Shown: piece by piece, positions 1 through 6,502 of the stretch
Position numbering within the stretch: the first letter of the stretch is position 1
How the letters are laid out: every line of letters starts with the position of its first letter
IMG/VR virus record: IMGVR_UViG_3300028840_003425
Location: 1 to 23,690 of that record
Direction: 5' to 3' (one strand)
DNA from: a virus
Length of the DNA: 23,690 nt
Position numbers and translations under genes: made by a program
Notes under the pieces: generated by a model
Database searches by the model: none
Told to the model about the DNA's origin: nothing
Seen by the model: only the letters and a program-made list of their open reading frames with translations

Positions 1-1
1 A

Positions 2-136
2 AAATTATGCAATGAATTAAGTGGATTAAATATAAATACATATAATATAGTTGAAAAAACTGATGCAGCAGACATGAATCAAGATGAAATTGATGAATTA
101 TTGGTTAATATAATAAAAAAAATTAAAAAAAATTAA
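2..136 (+). CDS. C-terminal fragment, possibly toprim-type primase
   Basis: This is an open frame entering from the left edge and ending with TAA; 44 residues are visible. It contains DAADMNQDEIDELL followed by a Lys-rich end. An aspartate-rich phrase of the form (K)DPADLS-x-EEI close to a basic tail is common at the end of toprim domains in phage primases, and a replicative helicase lies about 2.7 kb downstream. That resemblance is the only argument, so the function is a guess; the existence of a coding end is more certain. The gene is followed immediately by the promoter-like region at 133-183. Confidence 0.5.
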   Translation, partial: KLCNELSGLNINTYNIVEKTDAADMNQDEIDELLVNIIKKIKKN

Positions 137-183
137 CTTTTTTTTAAAAAAATGTAGACTTTTTAAATAAATGGTAGTATAAT
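133..183 (+). promoter_or_regulatory. Promoter with T8A7 upstream element
   Basis: A run of eight T then seven A (138-152) is followed by TAGACT (155-160), a 17-nt spacer and a perfect TATAAT (178-183). This is a good sigma70-type promoter with an A-tract upstream. The 21-nt block at 133-153 recurs identically at 1558-1578, before the next transcription unit, which supports a regulatory role. It would drive the small-ORF operon starting at 245. Transcription would start near 190, so the palindrome at 195-224 would lie in the leader. Confidence 0.6.
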
Positions 184-194
184 TAATAATATAA

Positions 195-224
195 AGTTAA
201 TAAAGTTTATAAACTTTATTAACT
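195..224. promoter_or_regulatory. Perfect 30-bp palindrome (operator or leader hairpin)
   Basis: Fifteen bases starting AGTTAATAAAG are followed by their exact reverse complement, with no spacer. It sits just downstream of the TATAAT at 178-183 and ends seven bases before the AAGGAG of the first small ORF. As DNA it is suited to a dimeric repressor or activator; as RNA it would fold into a long AT-rich hairpin in the 5' leader. There is no T-run after it, so terminator function is unlikely. Confidence 0.6.
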
Positions 225-244
225 AAAAATAACAAGGAGCAAAT

Positions 245-460
245 ATGAATTTAACAATTAAGCAATTAAAACAAATTTTATTTGAAATTGATGATGAAGA
301 AATCACTGTTAAAGAACTAAGACAAAAATTAAATGAAATAAATGATGTTTTATATGAAAAAGAATTTAGTGATATTTATGATTTAACTAATAGTATTAAA
401 AAAAATTTAGACAAAAAATGTAGTAATTTTGAATCAAAAATAAACAAGGAGCAAATATGA
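245..460 (+). CDS. Small acidic/helical early protein, unknown
   Basis: 71 residues, starting at ATG behind AACAAGGAGC. The N-terminal half contains a repeat-like arrangement, TIKQLKQILFEIDDEE then ITVKELRQKLNEI, which looks like two short amphipathic helices; the whole protein is predicted to be helical and charged. I do not recognise a family. Its stop overlaps the next start (ATGA). The segment coding CSNFESK (417-440) is nearly identical in DNA to 1321-1344 in another small ORF of this operon. Its place right behind the promoter suggests an early accessory protein. Confidence 0.6.
   Translation: MNLTIKQLKQILFEIDDEEITVKELRQKLNEINDVLYEKEFSDIYDLTNSIKKNLDKKCSNFESKINKEQI
417..440 (+). repeat. 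24-nt direct repeat copy 1 (copy 2 at 1321-1344)
   Basis: The 24 bases starting AATGTAGTAATTTTG recur at 1321-1344 with a single mismatch. Both copies are read in the same frame and encode C-(S/G)-N-F-E-S-K. The likely cause is a partial duplication, or a shared ancestral motif, between two neighbouring small ORFs. Confidence 0.5.
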
Positions 461-783
461 GAACAATTAAAATTGAAGCAATAAAAGAGCCTATTGCCTA
501 TATAAAGGATAAGTATGAGAGAGAAGAACATTATAGAAACAGAATAAATTCAAAAAAAGAATTTAATTTATTAGTCGAAAAGCTCAACGGAAAAAAAATT
601 ATTATAACCAGAATTAATCAAGCATTAGAAGTATATCGATATGCAGGATCAAACTATTTGGGGAATCCTCCAAAATTTTACGCAGCTGTATTAGTAGAAA
701 ATACAGATGAAAAAGATGTATTCTTTTTAACTTTAGAAACTTGTTATAAAAGTGTTGATGAATGGGTAGTTTGTCAACAATAA
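457..783 (+). CDS. Hypothetical small protein, 108 aa
   Basis: The gene starts at an ATG overlapping the previous stop, with a ribosome binding site (AACAAGGAGCAAAT) almost identical to that of the first gene. The product is 108 residues: a basic, helical N-terminus (about 1-50), then a mixed beta-type half with hydrophobic stretches such as FYAAVLVENT and DVFFLTLETCY. There is no signal peptide, membrane segment or catalytic motif that I recognise. It belongs to the small early operon with shared leaders; function unknown. Confidence 0.6.
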   Translation: MRTIKIEAIKEPIAYIKDKYEREEHYRNRINSKKEFNLLVEKLNGKKIIITRINQALEVYRYAGSNYLGNPPKFYAAVLVENTDEKDVFFLTLETCYKSVDEWVVCQQ

Positions 784-807
784 CTTAAAACAAACAAGGA
801 GAAAAAT

Positions 808-1086
808 ATGAGAAAAATAGAAGTGTATGAAAAAGATGGATTTGTTATATTTGATAATAGCAAACATCCAGTTTGGTTTGAAGAAAATAATAAGAAATAT
901 GCGTTAAAATTAATAAATAAGATAAAAGTAAGAGAAGATCAATATGATGAATATTATGAAATAATTGGTTATCCATATCAATTACAATTAGATACTGTAG
1001 ATGGAAACTGGTATATAGGCGAATATGAATTATGGATGGAAGAAATTGAACAAAAGAGGGAAGGTGTTAATCAATGTTTAAATTAA
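808..1086 (+). CDS. Hypothetical small protein, 92 aa
   Basis: 92 residues behind AACAAGGAGAAAAAT, the third near-identical ribosome binding site in a row. The protein is acidic and rich in Tyr and Trp (for example DEYYEIIGYPYQLQLDTV and GNWYIGEYELW), looks beta-rich and is soluble. The segment KHPVWFEENNKKYALKLI resembles a small beta-barrel core, but I cannot name a family. The next ORF starts inside its 3' end (1074), so the two are probably translationally coupled. Confidence 0.6.
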   Translation: MRKIEVYEKDGFVIFDNSKHPVWFEENNKKYALKLINKIKVREDQYDEYYEIIGYPYQLQLDTVDGNWYIGEYELWMEEIEQKREGVNQCLN

Positions 1087-1217
1087 TTAAAAGATTTTTA
1101 GATAAAAGATATATAAATAAATTAGATTATGCAATGCTAGACAAGGTAACAAAAGGAAAGAAAAAAGAAAGAAAGACAGAATATATAAAAGATTATGGAT
1201 GGATTATAAAAAAATAA
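1074..1217 (+). CDS. Small basic protein, 47 aa
   Basis: The ATG at 1074 lies inside the end of the previous gene, 13 nt before its stop finishes, behind GAGGGAAGG. The 47-residue product is strongly basic, beginning MFKLIKRFLDKRYI and containing a KGKKKERK cluster, with a likely amphipathic N-terminal helix. The overlap, ribosome binding site and continuity with the operon support a real gene. Nucleic acid or membrane-surface binding would fit the composition, but nothing specific is visible. Confidence 0.5.
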   Translation: MFKLIKRFLDKRYINKLDYAMLDKVTKGKKKERKTEYIKDYGWIIKK

Positions 1218-1229
1218 AGGGATAAAATT

Positions 1230-1478
1230 ATGATAATAGAAGGACAAGGTAAATTAAATTACAGAGGATACTACAGCGAAGAAATAAAAAGAAAATTATG
1301 GGAATATGGACTTGATGGAGAATGTGGTAATTTTGAATCAAAAAGAGAATTAAATATAAAAGAAATAGAAAAAATAGCACAAATTATATCTAAACACGAT
1401 GGAATTTACACTTATTACAAACAATGGTACTCAAAACCTATTCAAAGTTGGCGATTATGTTATAGTTTTGAAAAATAA
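1230..1478 (+). CDS. Hypothetical small protein, 82 aa
   Basis: 82 residues, start ATG behind AAAGGGAT. Last gene of the first operon; it ends 12 nt before the tandem terminators. The sequence is mixed alpha/beta with many Tyr and Trp (GYYSEEIKRKLWEYGL, YTYYKQWYSKPIQSWRL). The ECGNFESK segment is shared with the first ORF of the operon (see the repeat at 417-440). No known domain recognised. Confidence 0.55.
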   Translation: MIIEGQGKLNYRGYYSEEIKRKLWEYGLDGECGNFESKRELNIKEIEKIAQIISKHDGIYTYYKQWYSKPIQSWRLCYSFEK

Positions 1479-1490
1479 AAATAATATTTA

Positions 1491-1528
1491 GGCTGAAAAC
1501 TGATGCTCAAAGTTTTTAGCCTCTTTGT
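1491..1528 (+). terminator. Intrinsic terminator 1 of a tandem pair
   Basis: GGCTGAAAACT pairs with AGTTTTTAGCC (11 bp with one G-U), around a 9-nt loop, followed by TCTTTGTT. It begins 12 nt after the last stop of the first operon. The U-tract is imperfect, which may explain the second terminator just after it. Confidence 0.75.
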
Positions 1529-1533
1529 TATTT

Positions 1534-1559
1534 CCCCCATATTTATATGGGGGTTTTTT
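1534..1559 (+). terminator. Intrinsic terminator 2 of a tandem pair
   Basis: CCCCCATA pairs with TATGGGGG (8 bp) around a 4-nt loop and is followed by six T. This is a textbook rho-independent terminator and one of the few GC-rich spots in the window. Together with the hairpin just upstream it insulates the first operon from the transcription unit starting at about 1600. Confidence 0.9.
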
Positions 1560-1608
1560 AACTTTTTTTTAAAAAAATTATACTTCTAGTTAATATATAT
1601 AATAAAGG
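1558..1608 (+). promoter_or_regulatory. Promoter-like region: T8A7 block plus GTTAATATATATAAT motif
   Basis: The region repeats the 21-nt T8A7 block of 133-153 and adds GTTAATATATATAATAAAGG (1589-1608). The core GTTAATATATATAAT is found again, perfectly, at 4309 and 10700. It includes TATAAT (1598-1603), but that box abuts the ribosome binding site, so the leader would be only about 10 nt. No good -35 box is at the normal distance. A phage-specific promoter, or one needing an activator, is an inference. Confidence 0.5.
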
Positions 1609-1618
1609 AGCAAAAATT

Positions 1619-1915
1619 ATGATGATTGAATATTATGAAGAAGATATAAAAAAATGGACTGAAAAAATATCTAATATTTACAGCAACAATATTTTATTTA
1701 TTGATGGTTCTGAGTTGGTAATAGAAAATTTAGAGAATAATTCTTATAAATCTTCAGGTAATTTAGCAAAAGAATATTCATTTTTTCTATCCTATATACC
1801 TGAATCAAAATTCAGAATAGATTTCCATAAAAATATAGCCGTTTTTAAAAAAAGAGAAAATAAAAATGAATTAAGACAAGATATAATTGATGAGTTGATG
1901 GAGGAGTACGAATGA
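1619..1915 (+). CDS. Hypothetical acidic protein, 98 aa
   Basis: 98 residues; ATG at 1619 (another ATG follows directly) behind AAAGGAGC. The protein is acidic with a C-terminal helix NELRQDIIDELMEEYE; the middle (NNILFIDGSELVIENL and SSGNLAKEYSFFLSY) looks beta-rich. There is no membrane segment and no known motif. Its stop overlaps the ATG of the glycosylase-like gene (ATGA), so the two are translationally coupled and may act together. Confidence 0.55.
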   Translation: MMIEYYEEDIKKWTEKISNIYSNNILFIDGSELVIENLENNSYKSSGNLAKEYSFFLSYIPESKFRIDFHKNIAVFKKRENKNELRQDIIDELMEEYE

Positions 1916-2412
1916 GACTTTGGAACTATGAATTATTACCAGAATTACCTCAACAATGGTTATTAGGACAACACAGAGAATGTTGCGCTTTACGCGGTTT
2001 AGGTTGGGGCAAAAAACATAAAATTGTAAATTATGTTTTTAATAATAATTACATGACATTATATAAATATCATTTCTCAGTAATGCGATTATTACAAAAT
2101 AAATATAATAGCAATATTAATGAGAAGTGGTTTAATGCTTTTTATCGTGGAAAAAAATTAAGATACAGCATTATTTTGCCTAATTTTAATATTACAACAC
2201 AAGAAAATTATCTTGAACATGATAATAATTATTATATTGAATGCTGTAATATTTTAATAGAAAAATTTGAAAATAAGTTTAATAAAACACTAAATATAAA
2301 ATATTTATATTTAATAGAAAATTTTCTTAATCTAAGAGATATAAAAAATAATACAATAAAGAAGGAATTATGTTATATAACTGTAAATTCTGTAATAAGA
2401 AAGTTAAAATGA
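1912..2412 (+). CDS. Pyrimidine-dimer DNA glycosylase/endonuclease V-like protein
   Basis: The N-terminus begins MRLWNYELLPELP and continues QQWLLGQHRECCALRGLGWG, then KKH and NYVF; near residue 106 is an EHDNNYYIECCNILIEKF element. This pattern (RLW, LPxxxLLGQHRECCALRGxGW, KHxxVxYVF, EHDxxYxxEC) matches, from memory, the Pyr_excise-type family related to T4 endonuclease V, which cuts UV-damaged DNA at cyclobutane dimers. The typical protein stops near that last element; here about 40 extra residues follow, rich in Asn and Ile, ending in Lys. The gene is coupled to the preceding ORF by ATGA and overlaps the next start (2370) by 43 nt. Family call fairly sure; enzymatic activity inferred. Confidence 0.7.
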   Translation: MRLWNYELLPELPQQWLLGQHRECCALRGLGWGKKHKIVNYVFNNNYMTLYKYHFSVMRLLQNKYNSNINEKWFNAFYRGKKLRYSIILPNFNITTQENYLEHDNNYYIECCNILIEKFENKFNKTLNIKYLYLIENFLNLRDIKNNTIKKELCYITVNSVIRKLK

Positions 2413-2582
2413 TAGAGGAAAAGAGAATAATTATTGGAGAAAAATATATTAAATTATCTATGTTCTGCCCTAATCACAATGGAATTAGTTATTCTGTTGT
2501 TTTTGATTTGAGAATATGGTTAATTGAAGTGAGTCGAATATGTGCAAGCTTCCAAAAGATGAAAAAACATACCGATATATAA
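2370..2582 (+). CDS. Small protein with CxxC and CPxH, possible zinc ribbon
   Basis: 70 residues, ATG behind GAAGGAATT, overlapping the end of the glycosylase-like gene. The N-terminus has CKFCNKK, and about 25 residues later FCPNHNG, giving a C-x2-C ... C-x2-H arrangement typical of a small treble-clef or zinc-ribbon fold. The second half (VVFDLRIWLIEVSRICASF) is hydrophobic and helical. No family recognised; metal binding is inferred only from spacing. The next gene starts at 2540, inside its end. Confidence 0.5.
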   Translation: MLYNCKFCNKKVKMIEEKRIIIGEKYIKLSMFCPNHNGISYSVVFDLRIWLIEVSRICASFQKMKKHTDI

Positions 2583-2860
2583 AAATGTTTATAGATTGTT
2601 TAAATGATAAAGTTCTGACATATAAATTAGAAAATACTATTCAAGCTCGTGAAATACAACACCACCTCCAAATTAATAACATAACTAATGATTACAAAAA
2701 TAATGAAGCCAACATTTGGATAAAAGAATATGCTAAAGACTTTAGAAATTATATAGACACAATGAAAAATTTTATATTTCATTTTAGAGATCAAATTGGA
2801 GATTATGATAATTTTTGTATAATTGTAGATATTTACAACGAGAAAAATAATGATAAATAA
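2540..2860 (+). CDS. Hypothetical protein, 106 aa, next to helicase
   Basis: 106 residues with ATG at 2540 and a modest ribosome binding site (TTGAAGTGAG). It overlaps both neighbours: the zinc-ribbon-like ORF upstream and the helicase start at 2850. The sequence is mostly helical and polar (YRYIKMFIDCLNDKV, IQHHLQINNI, RNYIDTMKNFIFHF). No family is recognisable. A gene in this place, coupled to DnaB, could be a helicase loader or regulator, but that rests on position alone. Confidence 0.5.
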   Translation: MCKLPKDEKTYRYIKMFIDCLNDKVLTYKLENTIQAREIQHHLQINNITNDYKNNEANIWIKEYAKDFRNYIDTMKNFIFHFRDQIGDYDNFCIIVDIYNEKNNDK

Positions 2861-4286
2861 AATAAACACGATAAAACAAAAGCTAATAATAACAGGGCTT
2901 ATTACTAGTAATGAATTTTGTAAAGAGATTATACCAATTTTAAATTATAATAGAGAATTAACAAACGAAATATTCAGCAATTACTATAAAGTTACTTTAA
3001 ATTGGTGTATTGATTATTACAAAAAATATAATAAATCTCCTAAAAGATATATACAAAAAATATATAAAAATAGTTATGAAAAGGCTGAATATGATGATGA
3101 AGATTATAAACTAATTGAAGAATTTTTAAACAATTTATCCGATAAATTTGAAAGAGATAAAAATTATAATGAGCAATATACAATAGATCAAGCATTATTA
3201 TTTTTAAGAGAAGTTAATTTAAAAATATTAAAAAAACAAATTAGTGATGTTCAAGATATTGCAACTGCTGAGAGGGCTGTAGAAGAATTTCGACATATAA
3301 AAAAAGAAACTGATCAAATTGAAAGTTTCGATTTATTTAATGATTTAACTGAAATTGATGATGCTTTTAATGAAGAAAAAGATAATTTATTCAAATTACC
3401 TGGTATTCTCGGCAATACTTGTTATTATTTTCAAAGAGGTGATCTAATTAGTTTTACAGCTCCAGCAAAAAGAGGGAAAACATGGGCATTACAAGAAATA
3501 GCTATCCTAGCTTTATTAAATCATCTTAGAGTTGTATTTTTTAGCTTTGAAATGTCTAAAAAACAATGCAAAAAAAGATTATATCAATCTTTATTAGCGG
3601 AAGTTAAAAGAATAAAAAAAGGTCAAGAAAGTATTGAAGTTAAAATACCTAAATTTTCTTATGATTCAGATATAGAGAAATATATTATTGATTATAATGT
3701 AAAAGAAAAATATGGAATTAGCGCAGATAAAGTTAAAAATAAATTAAAAGCGATAAAAACTCAAGCGAGAGGTGGAAATTTAAAAGTTATTTGTCCGCCT
3801 GCTTATAGTATGTCAGTTAGACAAAGTGAAAGAATATTGGATGATATGGTATTGGATGGATTTGTGCCTGATGTTGTTATATATGATTATGCAGATATTA
3901 TCGAGCCTGAAAGAAAAAATGAATACAGGCATCAAATTGATAGTGTATGGAAAGGATTAAAAAGAGTAGCACAAAAAAAACATATAGCAGTATTTACAGC
4001 CAGCCACAGCAACAAAACAACTTTCGAAAAAGATATTAATGAAGGGGATGTTGTTGAGGACAGTAGAAAATTGAATCATGTCAGTATAATGATGGCAATT
4101 AATCAGAAAGCTGAAGAAAAAAAACTTGGTTTAGCAAGACTATCTATATTAGTTCATCGCCATGAAGATTTTAATAAAACAGATAATTTTGTAATATTAC
4201 AGAATTTAAGTATTGGCAAATTTATGCTAGACAATAAATTTGAAAAAGATGTTCATTATGAACTGCCTAAAAAAAAGAGGAGATAA
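2850..4286 (+). CDS. DnaB-like replicative DNA helicase
   Basis: 478 residues. The N-terminal helical region (about 1-170) resembles the DnaB N-domain and linker. The RecA-type motor follows: Walker A APAKRGKT (204-211), FFSFEMSKKQ (the DnaB motif after Walker A), Walker B VVIYDYADII with Asp346, then the sensor-like VFTASHSNK and DSRKLNHVSIMMAINQ. The order and spacing fit hexameric replicative helicases, which unwind ahead of the fork and recruit primase. It is the last gene of the second unit; the ATG overlaps the previous stop, and intergenic DNA with a repeated motif and a tRNA-like RNA follows. The C-terminus is Lys-rich (KKKRR). Confidence 0.9.
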   Translation: MINKINTIKQKLIITGLITSNEFCKEIIPILNYNRELTNEIFSNYYKVTLNWCIDYYKKYNKSPKRYIQKIYKNSYEKAEYDDEDYKLIEEFLNNLSDKFERDKNYNEQYTIDQALLFLREVNLKILKKQISDVQDIATAERAVEEFRHIKKETDQIESFDLFNDLTEIDDAFNEEKDNLFKLPGILGNTCYYFQRGDLISFTAPAKRGKTWALQEIAILALLNHLRVVFFSFEMSKKQCKKRLYQSLLAEVKRIKKGQESIEVKIPKFSYDSDIEKYIIDYNVKEKYGISADKVKNKLKAIKTQARGGNLKVICPPAYSMSVRQSERILDDMVLDGFVPDVVIYDYADIIEPERKNEYRHQIDSVWKGLKRVAQKKHIAVFTASHSNKTTFEKDINEGDVVEDSRKLNHVSIMMAINQKAEEKKLGLARLSILVHRHEDFNKTDNFVILQNLSIGKFMLDNKFEKDVHYELPKKKRR

Positions 4287-4308
4287 TTTTAAAATTTTAT
4301 TTGTTGCG

Positions 4309-4327
4309 GTTAATATATATAATAAAG
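4309..4327 (+). promoter_or_regulatory. Promoter-like motif GTTAATATATATAAT, copy 2
   Basis: The 15-nt core is identical to the copies at 1589 and 10700. It lies in a 174-nt gap after the helicase and ends about 10 nt before the outer stem of the tRNA-like RNA, so a transcript starting here would begin almost at that RNA's 5' end. No -35 consensus is visible. Confidence 0.5.
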
Positions 4328-4337
4328 AGGGGAATTA

Positions 4338-4439
4338 AAAAACAAGGTAGTTTAATGTAAGAATACCAATTTTATTTTTTAGGGTAATTATTGGTTTTTT
4401 AAAATTGGAGGTGCTGGTTAAAGTCCAGCTCTTGTTTTT
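4338..4439 (+). ncRNA. tRNA-shaped RNA with a ~33-nt anticodon loop
   Basis: A full cloverleaf can be drawn. The acceptor stem AACAAGG (4341-4347) pairs with TCTTGTT (4430-4436), extendable by three A-T pairs. T8 and A9 follow; the D stem is GTTT with GAAT (4350-4364), loop AATGTAA. The anticodon stem is CCAAT (4366-4370) with ATTGG (4404-4408), variable loop AGGT, and T stem GCTGG with CCAGC (4413-4429), loop TTAAAGT. Departures from a tRNA: the anticodon loop is 33 nt instead of 7 (its stem can extend to 9 bp), the D loop lacks GG, T-loop C56 is A, and no CCA is encoded. Options are a tRNA with a small insertion or intron, a tRNA mimic or decoy, or a decayed tRNA. The pairing is seen; any function is inferred. 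Confidence 0.55.
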
Positions 4440-4460
4440 ATTAAATAAAAAGGTATAAAT

Positions 4461-4832
4461 ATGAAAAAATTAGTTATTGCTATTGATTTTGATGGTACTA
4501 TTGTAGAAAATGAATATCCAGAAATTGGAGGATTAAAACCTGATGCAAAAAAAGTTATAAATAGATTACATAGTAAAGGTCATACTATTATAATTTGGAC
4601 TTGTAGATGCAATCAACATCCTGAATATGATGATTTGAGTGATATGAAATGGTTTTTATTTGATAATGAAATTAAATTTGATTGTGTTAATCAAAATGAT
4701 AAAAATATTGTTCAATTTGGATGTTTTCCGAAAATTTATGCTAATGTTTTTATTGATGATAGAAATATTAGCGGAATACCTTCTTGGATAGAAATAGAAA
4801 AAATTATAAATGAAATGGCTGAAGGAAAATAA
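4461..4832 (+). CDS. HAD-superfamily phosphatase-like protein
   Basis: 123 residues, ATG behind AAAAAGG. Motif I is AIDFDGT with Asp9 (nucleophile) and Asp11; motif II is the Thr in IIIWTCR; motif IV is the pair Asp99-Asp100 in VFIDDRN. This is a minimal HAD fold without a large cap, the type often found in phages next to nucleotide-metabolism genes and related to the 3'-phosphatase half of T4 PseT. Substrate unknown: a nucleotide or nucleic-acid end phosphate is the natural guess given ThyX nearby. The next gene begins 2 nt after its stop. It could be translated from the same transcript as the tRNA-like RNA. Confidence 0.75.
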   Translation: MKKLVIAIDFDGTIVENEYPEIGGLKPDAKKVINRLHSKGHTIIIWTCRCNQHPEYDDLSDMKWFLFDNEIKFDCVNQNDKNIVQFGCFPKIYANVFIDDRNISGIPSWIEIEKIINEMAEGK

Positions 4833-4834
4833 TT

Positions 4835-5773
4835 ATGAAAATTACTATTATTGGTAGTGGTATTGCTGGTTGTATGGCAGCTAATTATTTTAAAAATGAA
4901 GATATTACTATTATAGAAAAAAATAATAAAGTGAGCTTTAATTACGAACACAATGCTATTATGAGGATGAAGGATGTTAGTGCTGGTTTAATATTAGGAA
5001 ATAAATTAAAAAAAATAAAAATAGAAAAAAATTATTTATTTAACAAAAAACTTTTTAATAAACCTAATATATTGATGAAAAATAAATATTCTTTAAAAGT
5101 GTCTAATAAATTGTGTAATCGATCTATTGATAATTTTGATAATAGTTTTAGATATATTTTTGCTGATAAGAATAATCCACTTGAGAGATTTAATGTAATT
5201 TATGGTTCTGAGATTATTAGTTTTAATGAATTTGATGGAAATATTTTTATAAGTACTATTCCATTGCCTGATATATTAAAAATATTAAAAATAAATCACG
5301 ATATTGATTTCAATATTTTAAAAAAATCAATTAAAATTATTAAATTAAAATTAAATATAAATACAAGCAATTTATATCAAACTATATATATAGTAGATGA
5401 TTATTATAATGCTTATAGAGCTACTTTACAAGATGGAGAAATAATATTTGAATTTATTTATAAAGATGATTGTGATTATTTTAAAGAGATGTGTGAATTG
5501 CTTTATTATTTTGGCTTAAAGTATTGTGATGAGGAATATGAAATATTGGATAATAAAAATGGAAAAATAATAGAAATAGATGATGAATGGAGAAAAGGTA
5601 TAATAGCAGAATTAACAGAAAAATATAATATATATAGTCTAGGCAGATATGCTATTTGGAAACCTGGATTGATGATTGATGATTTGGTACAAGACTTAAA
5701 AATAATTTCAAAAATGATTAATATAAGCAAAAAAAGGAGAAAATATGAAAGTATATTTAATCAATTACACTAA
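4835..5773 (+). CDS. FAD-dependent oxidoreductase-like protein
   Basis: 312 residues. The N-terminus MKITIIGSGIAGCMAANYF carries the Rossmann dinucleotide motif G7-x-G9-x-x-G12, and Glu28 in ITIIEKN sits where FAD or NAD ribose is bound. Downstream, NIFISTIPLPDIL resembles the substrate-site strand of amine-oxidase/UDP-galactopyranose-mutase-like flavoproteins, and YSLGRYAIWKPGLMIDDLVQD resembles the second FAD contact near the C-terminus. Substrate unknown. It stands between a HAD phosphatase and ThyX, with a 29-nt overlap into ThyX, suggesting nucleotide, sugar or base modification chemistry; that is inference. Flavin-fold call fairly sure. Confidence 0.7.
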   Translation: MKITIIGSGIAGCMAANYFKNEDITIIEKNNKVSFNYEHNAIMRMKDVSAGLILGNKLKKIKIEKNYLFNKKLFNKPNILMKNKYSLKVSNKLCNRSIDNFDNSFRYIFADKNNPLERFNVIYGSEIISFNEFDGNIFISTIPLPDILKILKINHDIDFNILKKSIKIIKLKLNINTSNLYQTIYIVDDYYNAYRATLQDGEIIFEFIYKDDCDYFKEMCELLYYFGLKYCDEEYEILDNKNGKIIEIDDEWRKGIIAELTEKYNIYSLGRYAIWKPGLMIDDLVQDLKIISKMINISKKRRKYESIFNQLH

Positions 5774-6500
5774 AGATGCAAAAGAACTTTTAATTTTTAG
5801 TAAAAAAACAAGATTAAAGATGAATGTTAATAGCTTTGAAGATATTAAAAATATGAGTGAAGAAGAAAAAAATAAAGAAATTGATTATGTTTTTGGTACT
5901 ATTGGCAGTAGTTGGGAATTTATTGATTATACTTTTTTGATAGAAGGAGTGACAAGAGCTTTCACACACCAGTTAGTAAGACATAGAGTAGGAGTATCGT
6001 TCGCACAGCAAGCACAACGTGTTGTAAACATGAGTGATTTTGAATATATTAGTACTGGAAATATAAAAAATAATGAAAAATTTTTTGAGATTTACAAAGA
6101 TGGAATGGATATGATTAATAAATATTATGAAATTTTAATAAGAAAAGGAGCGCACCCACAAGACGCAAGGGGAATTTTACCAACTAATATAACTACTAAT
6201 ATTTTAATGAAAATAAATTTAAGAAGCCTTTCCAGTATGCTAAATACTAGGCTTTGCATAAAAGCACAAGATGAATTTCAGGATGTGGCTAGAGAATTAA
6301 GAAAAAAAACTTTAGAAATACATCCATGGACAAAAAAAATATTACAAGTTCATTGCGTACAACACGGTAATTGTGCTTTTCCTAATTATGAAGATTGTCC
6401 AATAAAAAAGAAAAATTTAATTAAAAATTTTGATAGAAAAAAAATATTAAATGTTTGGGAATCAAAAAGATCAGAATATCAACCAAAAGAGGATAAATAA
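5745..6500 (+). CDS. thyX: Flavin-dependent thymidylate synthase ThyX
   Basis: 251 residues, ATG behind AAAAAGGAGAAAAT, inside the 3' end of the FAD gene. The signature lies in QLVRHRVGVSFAQQAQR. ThyX enzymes make dTMP from dUMP using FAD, NADPH and methylene-tetrahydrofolate. The family motif is RHR-x7-S followed by QR; here there is one extra residue and Ala stands directly before QR where Ser is usual, so the catalytic-loop Ser is absent or shifted. The C-terminus has several Cys (HCVQHGNCAFPNYEDC), as some phage ThyX proteins do. The enzyme would supply thymidylate for this very AT-rich genome. Confidence 0.9.
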   Translation: MKVYLINYTKDAKELLIFSKKTRLKMNVNSFEDIKNMSEEEKNKEIDYVFGTIGSSWEFIDYTFLIEGVTRAFTHQLVRHRVGVSFAQQAQRVVNMSDFEYISTGNIKNNEKFFEIYKDGMDMINKYYEILIRKGAHPQDARGILPTNITTNILMKINLRSLSSMLNTRLCIKAQDEFQDVARELRKKTLEIHPWTKKILQVHCVQHGNCAFPNYEDCPIKKKNLIKNFDRKKILNVWESKRSEYQPKEDK

Positions 6501-6502
6501 CA

